A DNA stretch of 64,000 nt from Pseudomonas sp. WN033 (GTDB lineage Bacteria; Pseudomonadota; Gammaproteobacteria; Pseudomonadales; Pseudomonadaceae): NCBI GenBank assembly GCA_002287035.1, contig NSKG01000010.1, positions 1-64,000 on the forward strand. Direction: 5' to 3'. The notes under the pieces are model-generated. The model worked only from the letters and a program-made list of their open reading frames with translations, did no database searches and had not been told where the DNA came from. Position numbers and translations under genes: made by a program. Shown here one piece after another: positions 50,320 to 58,507 of the stretch. Position 1 is the stretch's first letter, and every line of letters begins with the position of its first letter.

Positions 50320-51163
50320 GATGCAGTCCTCCTGGCGTGCCGGTAACCGCGGCAAGCCGCTCATGCCACTGTGGGCACAGCTCGGTGGCCAGCCCACGCA
50401 TGATCTCAAGTGCCGCCGGCGTCAGCCGGCCCGACGGGCGACGGTACTCGACACGGTGCGCGGGTAGGCCTCGTGTGGCCGCACGAGGGAAGGCCTCTAT
50501 CGCCGGCACTTCGCTGTCCAGGATGTGGACTCCGGCTTGCTCTTGAAACATCAGGCGCAGGGTCTGCTGGATCAGCCGGGCATTGGCCGAAACGGCTGGC
50601 ACCCGGTTCATTAGCAGATGCAGAGGGGGAGGCTGAATGCCAAGGTGGCGGTACGGGGTGATGTCTTCTATGAGCTGCAGGGTTCCGCGCTTCAGTTCCC
50701 GAGCGGCTAGCGTCTCCGGTGTTACCGGGGAAACCGACAGCTCGGATGCGAGCACCGCCATTTCCAGCAGCACACTGCGAGCACCTTGAGTGTCGATCAA
50801 CAGTAGATCGTAGTGAGGCTTGAAGATCGAAAGCAGGTGGCGAAGCCGCAGACGCCCATCTGGTGCGTGCAGCAGCAGGGTATTCAGTTGCTGGTGTCCA
50901 TCGTTGGACAAAACAATGTCCAGGCGCTCGATGGCGGTGCGTGATACGAGGCGAGCCATCTCGCGCTCGTTGAAAGCCAGCAACTCGTAAATACCACCCG
51001 GAGCGCGGCTTGACAGCTCGTAGTAGGAAGACAGCGTGGGTTGCACATCGAGGTCGAGCAACAGCACACGCAGGCCTGCATCGGCCAGAAAGCCTCCCAG
51101 ATTAGCGGCGATGGTCGTTTTACCGACGCCGCCTTTAGTCGAGATGACGGAAATGACATGCAT
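50303..51163 (-). CDS. parA: ParA family partition ATPase
   Basis: 286 residues. The deviant Walker A is SVISTKGGVGKTTIAANLGG; the Walker B is VLLLDLDVQPTLSSYY and the later LLLIDTQGARS switch. It is the DNA-associated motor of ICE partitioning and, with the adjacent small protein, may affect host division as reported for ICEclc. First in the parA-hicA-like-parB run; 44 bases after alpA. Confidence 0.94.
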   Translation of the reverse strand: MHVISVISTKGGVGKTTIAANLGGFLADAGLRVLLLDLDVQPTLSSYYELSSRAPGGIYELLAFNEREMARLVSRTAIERLDIVLSNDGHQQLNTLLLHAPDGRLRLRHLLSIFKPHYDLLLIDTQGARSVLLEMAVLASELSVSPVTPETLAARELKRGTLQLIEDITPYRHLGIQPPPLHLLMNRVPAVSANARLIQQTLRLMFQEQAGVHILDSEVPAIEAFPRAATRGLPAHRVEYRRPSGRLTPAALEIMRGLATELCPQWHERLAAVTGTPGGLHHGKRP

Positions 51164-51207
51164 GGACGACTCCTCGCCAATGGAAAACCGATTGCCAAAA
51201 ACGACCG

Positions 51208-51426
51208 TCAGATACGTTCGTTACGTCGCTCGGCGATCCATTGTTCGATTTCGATCGAGTCCCATCCCACGGCACGGACACCCAGGCGCATGGCCTTGGG
51301 AAACTTGCCTTGTTGCATCAGGTTGTAGATGTGCGCGCGCTTGAACCCGGTTTTCGCTTCCACCTCGGGGCGGCGCAGAATGCGGCGCTCGGTTGGCTCC
51401 GCGAGAGGAATCGTCTGCTGAGTCAT
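51208..51426 (-). CDS. alpA: AlpA-family excisionase-like transcriptional regulator
   Basis: 72 residues from ATG 51424-51426 with AAGGAG at ribosome-site distance. The MerR-like helix-turn-helix is RRPEVEAKTGFKRAHIYNLM, and the wing is FPKAMRLGVRAVGWDSIEIE, both AlpA signatures. In related ICEs alpA is among the first genes switched on in transfer-competent cells. Two operator-like dyads lie upstream (51503-51535). Confidence 0.92.
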   Translation of the reverse strand: MTQQTIPLAEPTERRILRRPEVEAKTGFKRAHIYNLMQQGKFPKAMRLGVRAVGWDSIEIEQWIAERRNERI

Positions 51427-51502
51427 GATGGTCACTCCTTGGTGCTTGTTGGCACTGTTTGGGACGTGACCTGTATTAAATAGACTGCGGCGAAGGGAAA
51501 CA

Positions 51503-51535
51503 CTGCAAATGCAGTCCCGCACGCTGTAGATACAG
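51503..51535 (-). promoter_or_regulatory. Two phased dyads upstream of alpA
   Basis: CTGCAAATGCAG (51503-51514) and CTGTAGATACAG (51524-51535) share the form CTGYA-N2-TRCAG and are exactly 21 bases apart, two helical turns. They precede the alpA start by about 80-110 bases, upstream of an AT-rich TATTTAATA stretch that may be the -10. Activator sites are likely; the ICEclc alpA promoter depends on the BisDC activator, whose site I cannot confirm. Confidence 0.62.
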
Positions 51536-51546
51536 TCTTGAAATTG

Positions 51547-52302
51547 TCATGCGGGGGGAGGCGGCATACGCCGCTTGGCTTCAGCGAACTTTGCATGCAG
51601 TGTGCGTTCAGTGATACCCATCAGGCCACTATGGTGCGCGATCAGTGCGCTGATGATGGCGTCCTGGCTCATGAAGGTGGAGTACCGCCTGCCCGAGGGC
51701 GACTCGCCAAGCATCAGATGCAGCAGCGCTCCAATGATATGGAGATAGGTGGTTTCGGCACGGCGACCTATGGCATCTGGCTGTAGCCGGGCAGTCAGGC
51801 TGTCATGTTCCTTGCGTAATGCCAGATGCTTGGACTCCAGTTCCTCGAAATCAAGGCTGCAGGTAGCACATCGGGCACGCCATGCTTCGCGTTCGGCCAG
51901 CAACACCTGAACCACATCGATGTTGATGGCTGGGTGAAGCTGGCGTTCGAAATCATCGAAAAGAAAGGCAGGTCTCTGGTCAGGGTAGTACTGACTCATC
52001 CAGCTGCGCAGATCAACATGGCGAATGGTCAGTGCAGGATCGGACAGCAGCTGAGAGTCGGCGCATGTGATGCCTCTACGTCCGTAAGGAAGGTCACCAT
52101 TGAATAGAGCGTCGAAAATGAGCTCTGTATTCAAATACAGGATTGGCCAGCGGGGAAAGTCGTGTGAGGAAGGACGGTTCTTGGTGCCGAGCGCCTCGAT
52201 GATCTCATGCTCAAAACGCGTCAGGTCACTCCATCGAATGGCGGCTTCGATTGGTTTGTAGAAAACCTTGCTGTGTTGATGGAAACTGTTGAGCTGGCAC
52301 AT
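51547..52302 (-). CDS. Conserved ICE protein upstream of alpA (251 aa), function unknown
   Basis: Begins MCQLNSFHQHSKVFYKPIEA at 52300-52302. Soluble protein with RWPILYLNTELIFDALFNGD, a likely coiled-coil (FEELESKHLALRKEHDSLTA) and a C-terminal MGITERTLHAKFAEAKRRMP that may form a helix-turn-helix. It is the gene nearest the right end of the recognised ICE backbone. In PAGI-2-type elements a protein of this sort accompanies alpA. No family name given with confidence. Confidence 0.72.
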   Translation of the reverse strand: MCQLNSFHQHSKVFYKPIEAAIRWSDLTRFEHEIIEALGTKNRPSSHDFPRWPILYLNTELIFDALFNGDLPYGRRGITCADSQLLSDPALTIRHVDLRSWMSQYYPDQRPAFLFDDFERQLHPAINIDVVQVLLAEREAWRARCATCSLDFEELESKHLALRKEHDSLTARLQPDAIGRRAETTYLHIIGALLHLMLGESPSGRRYSTFMSQDAIISALIAHHSGLMGITERTLHAKFAEAKRRMPPPPA

Positions 52303-52739
52303 CTGTGTCCCCTTGCATCCTGCGCTTTGTCGCTACAGCATTGGTAAATTCCTTCTAGTTCCATTTATGCAGTAAAAGCTTGCTGCGATGCTCTGGCATA
52401 AGGCGTTCTTTAAAGGTCGTTGCCCAATAAAGGTGCTTTGACAGTGTTTTTTGTTGGGTATGAGGTGTAAAGACATACTGGGTCTGTTGGCTGACATACA
52501 TCGTCGTAATTCAGATTTGGACTAAAAAGATCATGCCTATGACCCTTGGAGGCATAGCGCTTTTCAAGATGGGCAGGCCGCGAGGGCTTCTGAGTAGGTA
52601 TCTTATTGGATGATTCGTTGACCGAAGAAGTCCTTCTCGTGGCGATGGCTATGTGGTAGTGGCATATTGCCATCACTTCTTATGATGCAATTTTTTTATT
52701 ACAAATAGAACCTCTGATCTGGTTCGGGTACTGATGGGA
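52303..52739. other. Region between ICE backbone and cargo; no supported gene
   Basis: About 440 AT-rich bases. One minus-strand ORF (52410-52676, 88 aa) is of unknown reality and has no domain. This is where the promoter of the 251-aa protein gene should lie. No tRNA 3' end or attachment repeat was recognised, so the ICE boundary cannot be placed. Confidence 0.45.
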
Positions 52740-53630
52740 TCATGCTGCGGCCCCAATTCTTTTCGCTCTGGCAATGAAACCCTCCAGCTCCGGTGAGATG
52801 GCTGTATCTCGGCGAACGATATACGTCTGGACGTGAGAGTCTTCTCCTGCAAGTGGACGTACGATGATGCCAGGATGGTTGTACAGTTTGATTTGCGATT
52901 CAAGCGCCAAGCCGATGCCGTATCCAGCGGACACCAACATCATCATAGGCTCATGTCCTGATATGTATTCCGCGACGTTGGGCGTGATATTTGCCTCAGC
53001 GAACACTTTTTCCAAGATCAAGTGCCCACCGAGGCATTGCTCCGGGTGGCAAACAATAACAGGGTAGCGCGCGACCTCCTGTAGGGTCACCTGACTATGT
53101 GAAAGCAATGGGTGGCGCGCAGGAATGACAGTAGCCGGCTGATCGATCCACACCGCCTCTGTGACAAAGCCAGGTTCGTTTACTGGGTACAGGGTAAAAC
53201 CGGCATCCAAGTGACAGTTTCTAAGGTCTTCGAGCAGTTGCTTGACCGTTCGCTCGAAGATACGCACTGCAGTACTTGGCGCTTCCTCACGGCAGTGGGC
53301 GAGCATCTCGCTCATTCTTGGCTGAGCGAGCCCATCGGACAGGCCTATGCGCAGATAACCCCGGTAGCCGTTTGCCGCCGATGTAACCCGGTCACGCGCA
53401 TGTTCGACGGTGGCCAGAACGTTCTTAGCCTCTTCCAGCAGCACCTCTCCACACCAGGTTAACCGTATGTGAGATTTGTCGCGTTCGAACAGTTGTACTC
53501 CAAGCGTCACCTCCAACTCTTTGATCGCGCGTGACAGTGGAGAGGGCTCAATATGAACTCGGGCAGCCGCGCGGGTGAAGTTCAGTTCCTCGGCGACAGC
53601 TACGAAGAAGCGCAGGTGATGTAGTTTCAT
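52740..53630 (-). CDS. LysR-type transcriptional regulator
   Basis: 296 residues. N-terminal winged helix MKLHHLRFFVAVAEELNFT then RAAARVHIEPSPLSRAIKEL with the classic LTTR recognition helix, and LGVQLFERDKSHIRLT. The C-terminal effector domain includes GYLRIGLSDGLAQPRMSEML and KQLLEDLRNCHLDAGFTLYP. It usually controls an adjacent or divergent gene in response to a small ligand. Here the neighbours are non-coding on both sides. Possibly the regulator of the catabolic cluster to the right, or cargo decay. Confidence 0.92.
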   Translation of the reverse strand: MKLHHLRFFVAVAEELNFTRAAARVHIEPSPLSRAIKELEVTLGVQLFERDKSHIRLTWCGEVLLEEAKNVLATVEHARDRVTSAANGYRGYLRIGLSDGLAQPRMSEMLAHCREEAPSTAVRIFERTVKQLLEDLRNCHLDAGFTLYPVNEPGFVTEAVWIDQPATVIPARHPLLSHSQVTLQEVARYPVIVCHPEQCLGGHLILEKVFAEANITPNVAEYISGHEPMMMLVSAGYGIGLALESQIKLYNHPGIIVRPLAGEDSHVQTYIVRRDTAISPELEGFIARAKRIGAAA

Positions 53631-54207
53631 GGTCTGTGGCTCTCCTTCTTAAGATGGCATTGGCGTCGATTAGAGCTGCATAGGAGTGACGTGTTGTTTC
53701 TTCCTTATCATTAGGCCGCCGGGAAAACGGCGTTGTTTCCGCTGCTACAACATGAAGGATGCAAAGGATTTTTCCAGCGGAGGTTGAATGCTTCCATGAG
53801 CGGAGGATCAGTCAGGCCATCTGGTCGATGGTTCTGCGAAAACGGGCTAGCGAAAGCGCAAACAGAACCGTACCGATATGTTCTGCATGGTTTTGGGCAT
53901 GCTTTCACGCGTAGCGGAGCCTCCCGATTGCATTTGCATGACAGTGAGCATCATGAGCATGCCGAATGTCGGCATGTTGGGCCCCAGGGTGGTGATGAAT
54001 ATCCCCGTAGACAATGCGGCTTGCAGTTTGAACGGGGAAATGGGAGAGGTTTGCTGCATTATTGTCACATTCCGTATAGACATTTTACGAGGAATGGCGG
54101 AGGCGGCCAGGGGCAGATTGATGGGGGCTGAGACGTCGAGCGAAAACGGGAGTCTGTGTAGACACGGCGAATGCCTTGGTCAGCATTCCTTACCCGAAGT
54201 GACTCCA
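53631..54207. other. Uncertain region with one doubtful hydrophobic ORF
   Basis: A 78-codon minus-strand ORF (53847-54083) has many Met/Thr residues and a hydrophobic middle (STGIFITTLGPNMPTFGMLM and following). It has no recognisable family. The plus-strand frames here are longer but rich in rare residues and lack ribosome sites. I call none of them. Probably the remains of a membrane-protein gene. Confidence 0.35.
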
Positions 54208-54381
54208 TCATCGGAAGATATCACTAATCGAGACGCTACTATAAGCACACTCCTCAGCGCGATAGCAGTATGGCTTCGCCGAGGATCCTGCCATGGTTTC
54301 CGGGACCGGCTTGACGGAATTGGAACTACCCGCGAGCGCGATTACGAAGGGAACCAGCAGGACAGCAACGATCAGCTTCAT
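54208..54381 (-). CDS. Small exported or membrane-anchored peptide (57 aa)
   Basis: ATG 54379-54381 is preceded by GGGGTGAG, a good ribosome site. The first 18 residues, MKLIVAVLLVPFVIALAG, are a typical signal sequence (the AG end suggests cleavage after Ala/Gly or lipid-type processing without a lipobox cysteine). The mature 40 residues include SSAKPYCYRAEECAYSSVSI with two cysteines that could pair. Family unknown. Reality is supported by start, ribosome site and signal peptide. Confidence 0.5.
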   Translation of the reverse strand: MKLIVAVLLVPFVIALAGSSNSVKPVPETMAGSSAKPYCYRAEECAYSSVSISDIFR

Positions 54382-54621
54382 AACTCACCCCAATTTTCTG
54401 GTATTGACCACGGTACGTTTTCGTTTAAGCTACCATAACTGAATGATAGACAGTTATATGCGATAGGCAAGGAAGCTTATGCAGAAGCGGAGGCAGAATG
54501 TATGTTTCCCTAAGTCTTTATGAAACACAGCCGTGCCCTCGTTAGCTGAATGGCTGTGGTCTTATCCCGTTTTATAATCAGATGAGTTGAGGAGGTTGGC
54601 ATCATCAGGCTTGAATCCGAC

Positions 54622-55398
54622 GTGATTGCCGCACGCCAGGAGACCATCAGGTCTAGAGGTTTGAATGCTTGGCCTGAGGATGGCGAGGATGATCTTACAC
54701 ACATCCGCGCCATCCACGTGGCGCTACAGGCTTTATCCGATACGCTGGTCATGACTCATCCCGTCTATGATCTGCGCCTGTCCGTGCGAGCGGACTTTAA
54801 CCCTAGGATGGCTTATTATTTCGCTCTTGGAGATTATGAGCAGGCTGATCTGCAACTGATCTCGGAGTACGTTGTGGCTGGTGACAGGGTAATGGAATGT
54901 GGTGGCGGGGCGGGCATTACGGGCTCGTTCGCCGGCATCCAGTCCGGTAATCCGGTGACTGTGGTTGAGCCGAACGATCGGCTTTACGAGCAAATCCGTC
55001 GAACCTTCGAGGCTAACGGCCAGGAAGTCGAGATTATCGAGGCGGCAGTTGTCCCTGATGATTTCGGTAGGGATGAACTCACTTTCGGGATTCATGACGA
55101 GTACTGGTGGTCGAGTGCTCTGGCCCCTGAGCGAGGCGATCATGTCTTGCAGAAAAAAGCGATCGGCCTGGCTGTTCTGCTGGAAAACCATTACCCCACT
55201 GTACTAATACTCGATATCGAAGGGGGTGAGGTAGGTTTGTTTCCGACCGCGCTACCGGAATGCTTGCGCGCTATCATGATCGAGATTCACACCCCGGATA
55301 TCGGGGACATGGCGACAGCCGAGATCGTCAACCACATCACCTCCCTTGGCTTCCTGGTGAAAAGGATTCTGGCGCAGACTTGGCTTTTCACGAGATAG
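54622..55398 (+). CDS. FkbM-type methyltransferase
   Basis: 258 residues. SAM-binding motif I is VVAGDRVMECGGGAGITGSF, then VVEPNDRLYEQIRRTFE (motif II) and the FkbM-type ILDIEGGEVGLF. The closest stretch to the family is YPTVLILDIEGGEVGLFPTA. The product likely O-methylates a sugar or small molecule. The start is the GTG at 54622; the ideal ribosome site GAGGAGG (54589-54595) stands 27 bases before it, too far, and the codon at proper distance is ATC. Either a weak start or an unusual initiation codon (see finding). Confidence 0.7.
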   Translation: MIAARQETIRSRGLNAWPEDGEDDLTHIRAIHVALQALSDTLVMTHPVYDLRLSVRADFNPRMAYYFALGDYEQADLQLISEYVVAGDRVMECGGGAGITGSFAGIQSGNPVTVVEPNDRLYEQIRRTFEANGQEVEIIEAAVVPDDFGRDELTFGIHDEYWWSSALAPERGDHVLQKKAIGLAVLLENHYPTVLILDIEGGEVGLFPTALPECLRAIMIEIHTPDIGDMATAEIVNHITSLGFLVKRILAQTWLFTR

Positions 55399-55437
55399 CG
55401 CGCGCTGATAAAACATGCACGCCCTGTGCGGTCATTA

Positions 55438-56214
55438 TCACTGATGATTAGGAGGTTTTTTCTCCAGAAACGCCTTCAATGCTGTTCTCATTTCGTCACT
55501 TGCCAAGCATTCGTCGAACGCCGCAGCCTCTGAAACCAGCTGTTCGGTGAAGCTTCGTGTGGCGCCTTGCCTGAGCAGGCGGCGAATGTGACCGTAGGCT
55601 TTTGTCGGGCCGGTTGCCAGTTGTCTAGCCAGCTCTTCGGTACGTTGCGGCAGGTCATCTTCCGTAACGACCACACTTACCATGCCTAGCGCCAGCGCTT
55701 CGGTCGCATCAATGGTTCTGGGTCTGAGCATCAGGTCCATTGCCCTGGTCAGCCCGACTATTCGCGGCAGAGTCCAGGTTATACCCAGATCTCCGCTCGC
55801 GCCAATTCTGGAATAGGCCGTGTTGATTCTGGCGGTCTCACTGGCGATGACCATATCTGCGCCAAGGAGCATGCTGACCCCTGCTCCTGCGATAGCACCT
55901 TTGACCGAAGCGACAACTGGAGCGTCAATCTCTGACAAAAGAGCCAGGCCTTCATGGATAGGCTCTATGAGATCGGCAATTACACGCTCTGGCTGCGCCG
56001 ACATCATGGCGATGTCACCACCTGCCATAAACGACCGACCGTTACCTTGAAGTACTACTGCGCGGGTGTCGGCGTTGCGAGATATGGCTCTGCAGGCAGC
56101 GAGAAATAAATGAGCAAGTTCTACATCAAGAGCATTTAAGGCCTGTGGTCTATTGAACGTGAGCCAGGCGACAGACTCGCGAATTTCCATAATAAGAAGG
56201 GGATGGTCAGCCAT
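55438..56214 (-). CDS. Enoyl-CoA hydratase/isomerase family protein
   Basis: 258 residues from ATG 56212-56214, chosen by the GGAGAAAC ribosome site. Crotonase features: NRPQALNALDVELAHLFLAA, the oxyanion-hole stretch AVVLQGNGRSFMAGGDIAMM, and VKGAIAGAGVSMLLGADMVI. The usual catalytic Glu of hydratases near position 140-150 is SRIGASGDLGITWTLPRIVG, in which the position is Gly/Asp, so hydratase chemistry is not certain; an isomerase or other crotonase activity is possible. It opens the catabolic cluster, with the amidohydrolase upstream on the same strand. Confidence 0.87.
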   Translation of the reverse strand: MADHPLLIMEIRESVAWLTFNRPQALNALDVELAHLFLAACRAISRNADTRAVVLQGNGRSFMAGGDIAMMSAQPERVIADLIEPIHEGLALLSEIDAPVVASVKGAIAGAGVSMLLGADMVIASETARINTAYSRIGASGDLGITWTLPRIVGLTRAMDLMLRPRTIDATEALALGMVSVVVTEDDLPQRTEELARQLATGPTKAYGHIRRLLRQGATRSFTEQLVSEAAAFDECLASDEMRTALKAFLEKKPPNHQ

Positions 56215-56317
56215 ATAAGTTTCTCCATTGCCTTGCCGAAGCATGAATTCGGAACAAAAAAAAGCAGGTAGGGGCAGCTTTTCCCGTACCTGCAAAGGAT
56301 TGACCTAGTTGACGCAA

Positions 56318-57508
56318 TCAGTCGCGAGCGCCCTCAATGAGGCCTTTCATGTTGGTGTGCATGATCCGCTTGATCTGCTCATCGTTCAGGTGGTCGATGT
56401 CCTTGAAGAAGTCCAGTGGCGTTCCCAGGCCTTCGGGATGCGGCCAGTCGCTGCCGAACAGAATGCGTTCCACGCCGATCAGCTCGATGAGCCGGGCTAC
56501 CGGGTCTTCATAGAACGGAGAGACGAACACATGCTTCTTGAACGATTCAACCGGATCCTGCTTGAATGAGTTCGGCATTTTCTTGTAGTTGAGCGCCAGC
56601 CGCAGCAACAAAGGCTCAAGCCAGTCAGAACCGTTCTCCAATGATGCGACCCGAACATTGGGGAAGCGGTCGAACACGCCATGGCAGATCAGAGCCGTGA
56701 GGGAGTCGGCAATCGCTCGCCCCATCCAGTCGAGCACTTCGGCGAAGGGGTTCTTCTCGAAGGGACGGAATTCACCCTGGCCGCCTGCGGTCCACCAGCG
56801 GTTGATCTTGTCGTATCCCGAATCGGAAACATGTAGCACGACGAAGATTTTCGCTTCCTCTACGCGCGCCCAGAAGGGGTCAAACTCCGGGAAGCCAAAG
56901 GAGCGCCCACCTTTCAGGCCGACTACCGGCGCGGGGCGGATGCCTACTACCCTGGCACCGTTCTCGATCAGGAAATCCAGTTCTTTAACGGCCTTGTCCA
57001 CGTCAAACAGGTTGACCATGGGAACCGGGAAGAGACGATTGTCGCGGGCCAGGCCACAGTCTTCCACCAGCCAGCGGTTGACGGCACCGAACAGGGCGGC
57101 GATGGCCTCTGGTTTGTGCTCAAGCCTTTCTTCAATAACCGAAGCCAGGGTCGGCAGAAAGAGCCCGGCATGGATGCCTTGTTCATCCATGACTTTCAGG
57201 TGGGCTTCGCCGCTGAAAAAGGCCGGGTCACCGGGAATGGGTTCACCGCCGATCTCGCGCAGAGACAGGCCTTCGGGGTTTTTGCCACGATACCAGTCTT
57301 CATGGGCGCCGGGCGCGGCCACCACGTCAAATGTCGGGTTGGGGATGTAGTCACTCAGAACGCCGCCGACTGCCAGCTTGGTACGACCGTTAACCTGCAC
57401 GTACTGAAAGTCTTTACGAAATTCCTTGGGCAAGTGGCGCAGGAAAGCTTCCGGCGGCTCGTAGAAATGACGGTCGACATCATAGATGGGGTAATCGACG
57501 GTTTTCAT
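56318..57508 (-). CDS. Amidohydrolase-superfamily metal-dependent enzyme
   Basis: 396 residues. The metal-binding start is YDVDRHFYEPPEAF, a DxDxH form in place of HxH, as in the decarboxylase/hydrolase branch (amidohydro_2; ACMSD/2-hydroxy-aryl decarboxylase-like). Other ligands: HVSDSGYDK (His) and LFGSDWPHPEGLG (Asp), the family's end signature. It probably hydrolyses or decarboxylates a cyclic intermediate. 103 bases after it comes the crotonase gene, and it is divergent from the SDR gene. The substrate cannot be read from sequence. Confidence 0.88.
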   Translation of the reverse strand: MKTVDYPIYDVDRHFYEPPEAFLRHLPKEFRKDFQYVQVNGRTKLAVGGVLSDYIPNPTFDVVAAPGAHEDWYRGKNPEGLSLREIGGEPIPGDPAFFSGEAHLKVMDEQGIHAGLFLPTLASVIEERLEHKPEAIAALFGAVNRWLVEDCGLARDNRLFPVPMVNLFDVDKAVKELDFLIENGARVVGIRPAPVVGLKGGRSFGFPEFDPFWARVEEAKIFVVLHVSDSGYDKINRWWTAGGQGEFRPFEKNPFAEVLDWMGRAIADSLTALICHGVFDRFPNVRVASLENGSDWLEPLLLRLALNYKKMPNSFKQDPVESFKKHVFVSPFYEDPVARLIELIGVERILFGSDWPHPEGLGTPLDFFKDIDHLNDEQIKRIMHTNMKGLIEGARD

Positions 57509-57521
57509 AGGGGCCTCAATT

Positions 57522-57557
57522 CGATATGTTAGGGTTGTATAGCTGACGATATGTTAG
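57522..57557. promoter_or_regulatory. 11-base direct repeats in the divergent amidohydrolase/SDR promoter
   Basis: CGATATGTTAG occurs twice, at 57522-57532 and 57547-57557, 25 bases apart, just upstream of the amidohydrolase start. Regulator half-sites are likely; spacing of 25 is not an even number of turns, so the two copies face different sides of the helix. Confidence 0.5.
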
Positions 57558-57729
57558 TTTTTTGTTGGAGTCAAGCATTGCTTCGATCAAATATGAAGGG
57601 AGTGTCAGCGCCTGAGATAACCCGACTCGAACGCTTAGGCCAAAAGAGTTGAAAGGAATGGAGTATAAATGAATTTATGTTATTTATTGGTGCATGGATA
57701 TGAGTACGAGACATGAGAGGAAAATCGCT

Positions 57730-58464
57730 GTGAATCAGGATATGACAGGTAAATACGCACTAGTGGTAGGCGGTACCAGTGGTATCGGGCGGGCTGTTGT
57801 CATCGGGCTGCTGCAATCTGGTTGCGGCGTGCTGGCCACCGGCATATCTCAACAGGAAGTTGAGGCTTGTGGGGCTGACGAAGCGCTTGACGGTGCCTGC
57901 TTCGCCGTACTGGATGTAGCGGATGCCGATGCGGTGAGCAACTGCCTGGGACGCTTCGAGAGACTGGATGTGCTGGTCAACGCGGCGGGTGTTGGCAGAG
58001 GAGCAAGCGAGTTCAGTGAGGAAGGGTTCGTGAGAACCCTGGAAATAAACCTCGTTGGCACCATGCGCATGTGCTACGCGGCTCACACGCTGCTGGCGAG
58101 CAGCCAAGGCTGTATCGTGAATCTGGCCTCTGTCATGAGCTTCTTCGGCAGTCCGACCGCGCCAGCTTATTCCGCCAGTAAAGGCGGAGTAGTGCAGTTG
58201 ACCAAGAGCCTGGCGCTGGCCTGGGCGTCGGAGGGTATTCGAGTAAACGCCGTGGCGCCTGGTTGGATTGATACCCCGATGACCAAGGCGATGCAACAGG
58301 ACAAGGAGCGCAATGCTCGCGTCTTGGCCAGGTCGCCAATGGGGCGCTGGGGGCGCCCGGAGGAAATCGCCGCAGGCGTCATGTTCCTGTGTAGCCCAGC
58401 AGCCTCTTTCGTAACGGGCATAGTGCTGCCGGTCGATGGTGGTTACATGGCTGCTGGGATCTGA
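57730..58464 (+). CDS. SDR-family NAD(P)-dependent oxidoreductase
   Basis: 244 residues if the GTG at 57730 is used; GAGAGGAAAA is a good ribosome site for it. An ATG 36 bases upstream is possible. The Rossmann motif is ALVVGGTSGIGRAV, the NAAGVG motif is LVNAAGVGRGA, and the catalytic set is the Ser in NLASVMSFFG and Tyr-Lys in AYSASKGGVV. It most likely oxidises or reduces a hydroxyl of a CoA-ester intermediate. It stands alone on the plus strand, opposite the panC-like gene. Confidence 0.92.
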   Translation: MNQDMTGKYALVVGGTSGIGRAVVIGLLQSGCGVLATGISQQEVEACGADEALDGACFAVLDVADADAVSNCLGRFERLDVLVNAAGVGRGASEFSEEGFVRTLEINLVGTMRMCYAAHTLLASSQGCIVNLASVMSFFGSPTAPAYSASKGGVVQLTKSLALAWASEGIRVNAVAPGWIDTPMTKAMQQDKERNARVLARSPMGRWGRPEEIAAGVMFLCSPAASFVTGIVLPVDGGYMAAGI

Positions 58465-58507
58465 GCGGCATAGGGAGATTCTTTGTCACTCTGCGACGGC
58501 TGGCGGG

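Noticed and set aside
52410-52676. Minus-strand 88-aa ORF
   Set aside because: AT-rich, no recognisable family; could not be supported beyond being open.
52740-53630. LysR gene as the ICEclc regulator TciR
   Set aside because: TciR-type regulators sit with MarR/MfsR genes at another place in the element; no such neighbours are present here.
53733-54438. Plus-strand ORFs of 132 and 186 aa
   Set aside because: No domains, unusual residue use and no ribosome site; they overlap the small secreted peptide on the other strand.
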